A stretch of DNA of 64,000 nt from Tindallia californiensis (GTDB lineage Bacteria > Bacillota > Clostridia > Peptostreptococcales > Tindalliaceae): NCBI RefSeq assembly GCF_900107405.1, contig NZ_FNPV01000001.1:124001-188000 (forward strand). Direction: 5' to 3'. Below the pieces are notes generated by a model. That model ran no database searches, had not been told where the DNA came from, and saw only the letters and a list, made by a program, of their open reading frames with translations. Position numbers and translations under genes: made by a program. This document shows, in pieces, positions 63,998-64,000 of the stretch. How positions within the stretch are numbered: the first letter of the stretch is position 1; the number at the start of each line of letters is the position of its first letter.

Positions 63998-64000
63998 AAG

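Noticed and set aside
1-64000. CRISPR arrays, insertion sequences, prophage or rRNA
   Set aside because: I saw no regularly spaced repeats, transposase, integrase, phage or rRNA sequence in the window.

Overview
The window is AT-rich, gene-dense bacterial chromosome from a low-GC Gram-positive anaerobe of the class Clostridia. Evidence for Clostridia includes a lysine riboswitch before an asd-dap operon, a T-box before ileS, single-chain long PurL, a trigger factor-ClpP-ClpX cluster, an iron-hydrogenase-like regulator protein and many GGAGG ribosome sites. Sodium-linked functions recur (an Nqr/Rnf-type pump, an NSS transporter with its tiny partner, an AGCS alanine/sodium symporter) together with an OpuC-type compatible-solute transporter. 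That would suit a salt-tolerant or alkaliphilic anaerobe of the Alkaliphilus/Tindallia/Natronincola type, but the genus is inference only. I see no insertion sequence, prophage, CRISPR array or rRNA.

Layout. 1-5.7 kb: two tandem moeA-type genes (the second cut by the window edge), tRNA-Ala(GGC), an RluA-type pseudouridine synthase, NAD kinase, an H-cluster-type iron-sulfur protein, an HD protein and tRNA-Val(GAC). 5.9-9.8 kb: a five-gene nqrBCDEF-like operon with no nqrA/rnfC. 9.85-14.9 kb: minus-strand lysine operon asd-dapA-dapB-dapH-lysC behind a promoter, a lysine riboswitch and a terminator; asd seems to begin at a non-standard AUA codon. 14.9-17 kb: a nitrilase-family amidase, plsC and a PilZ protein. 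17-21.6 kb: arginine operon argC-argJ-argB-argD. 21.7-28.3 kb: a lytic-transglycosylase-like protein with a WG-repeat protein, hemA-hemL with a small coiled-coil protein and a STAS protein, and a PAS histidine kinase. 28.5-33.6 kb: NSS transporter plus 31-residue subunit, and tig-clpP-clpX behind a possible attenuator. 33.6-36.5 kb: OpuC-type ABC transporter. 36.5-41 kb: a LacI-type repressor, a PAS-GGDEF-EAL protein and a SipW-like signal peptidase. 41.3-42.8 kb: AGCS symporter with a structured leader. 42.8-46.2 kb: T-box-controlled ileS encoding a type-2 enzyme with a swapped HIGH motif (GIHH). 46.3-51.9 kb: a Cys-rich PAS kinase, a fossil HD-GYP tail, deoD, a tiny membrane peptide, a transglutaminase-like protein, mgtE with a small partner, and maf. 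52-57.4 kb: purL-speE-NYN/OST-HTH protein. 57.4-64 kb: complete trpEGDCFBA operon running off the right edge.

Together the genes are mostly core metabolism (Lys, Arg, Trp, haem precursor, purine, spermidine) mixed with signalling and ion transport. The points most worth a second look are the nqrA-less Nqr operon, the GXHH isoleucyl-tRNA synthetase, the AUA start of asd and the leader structures of tig and the AGCS gene.
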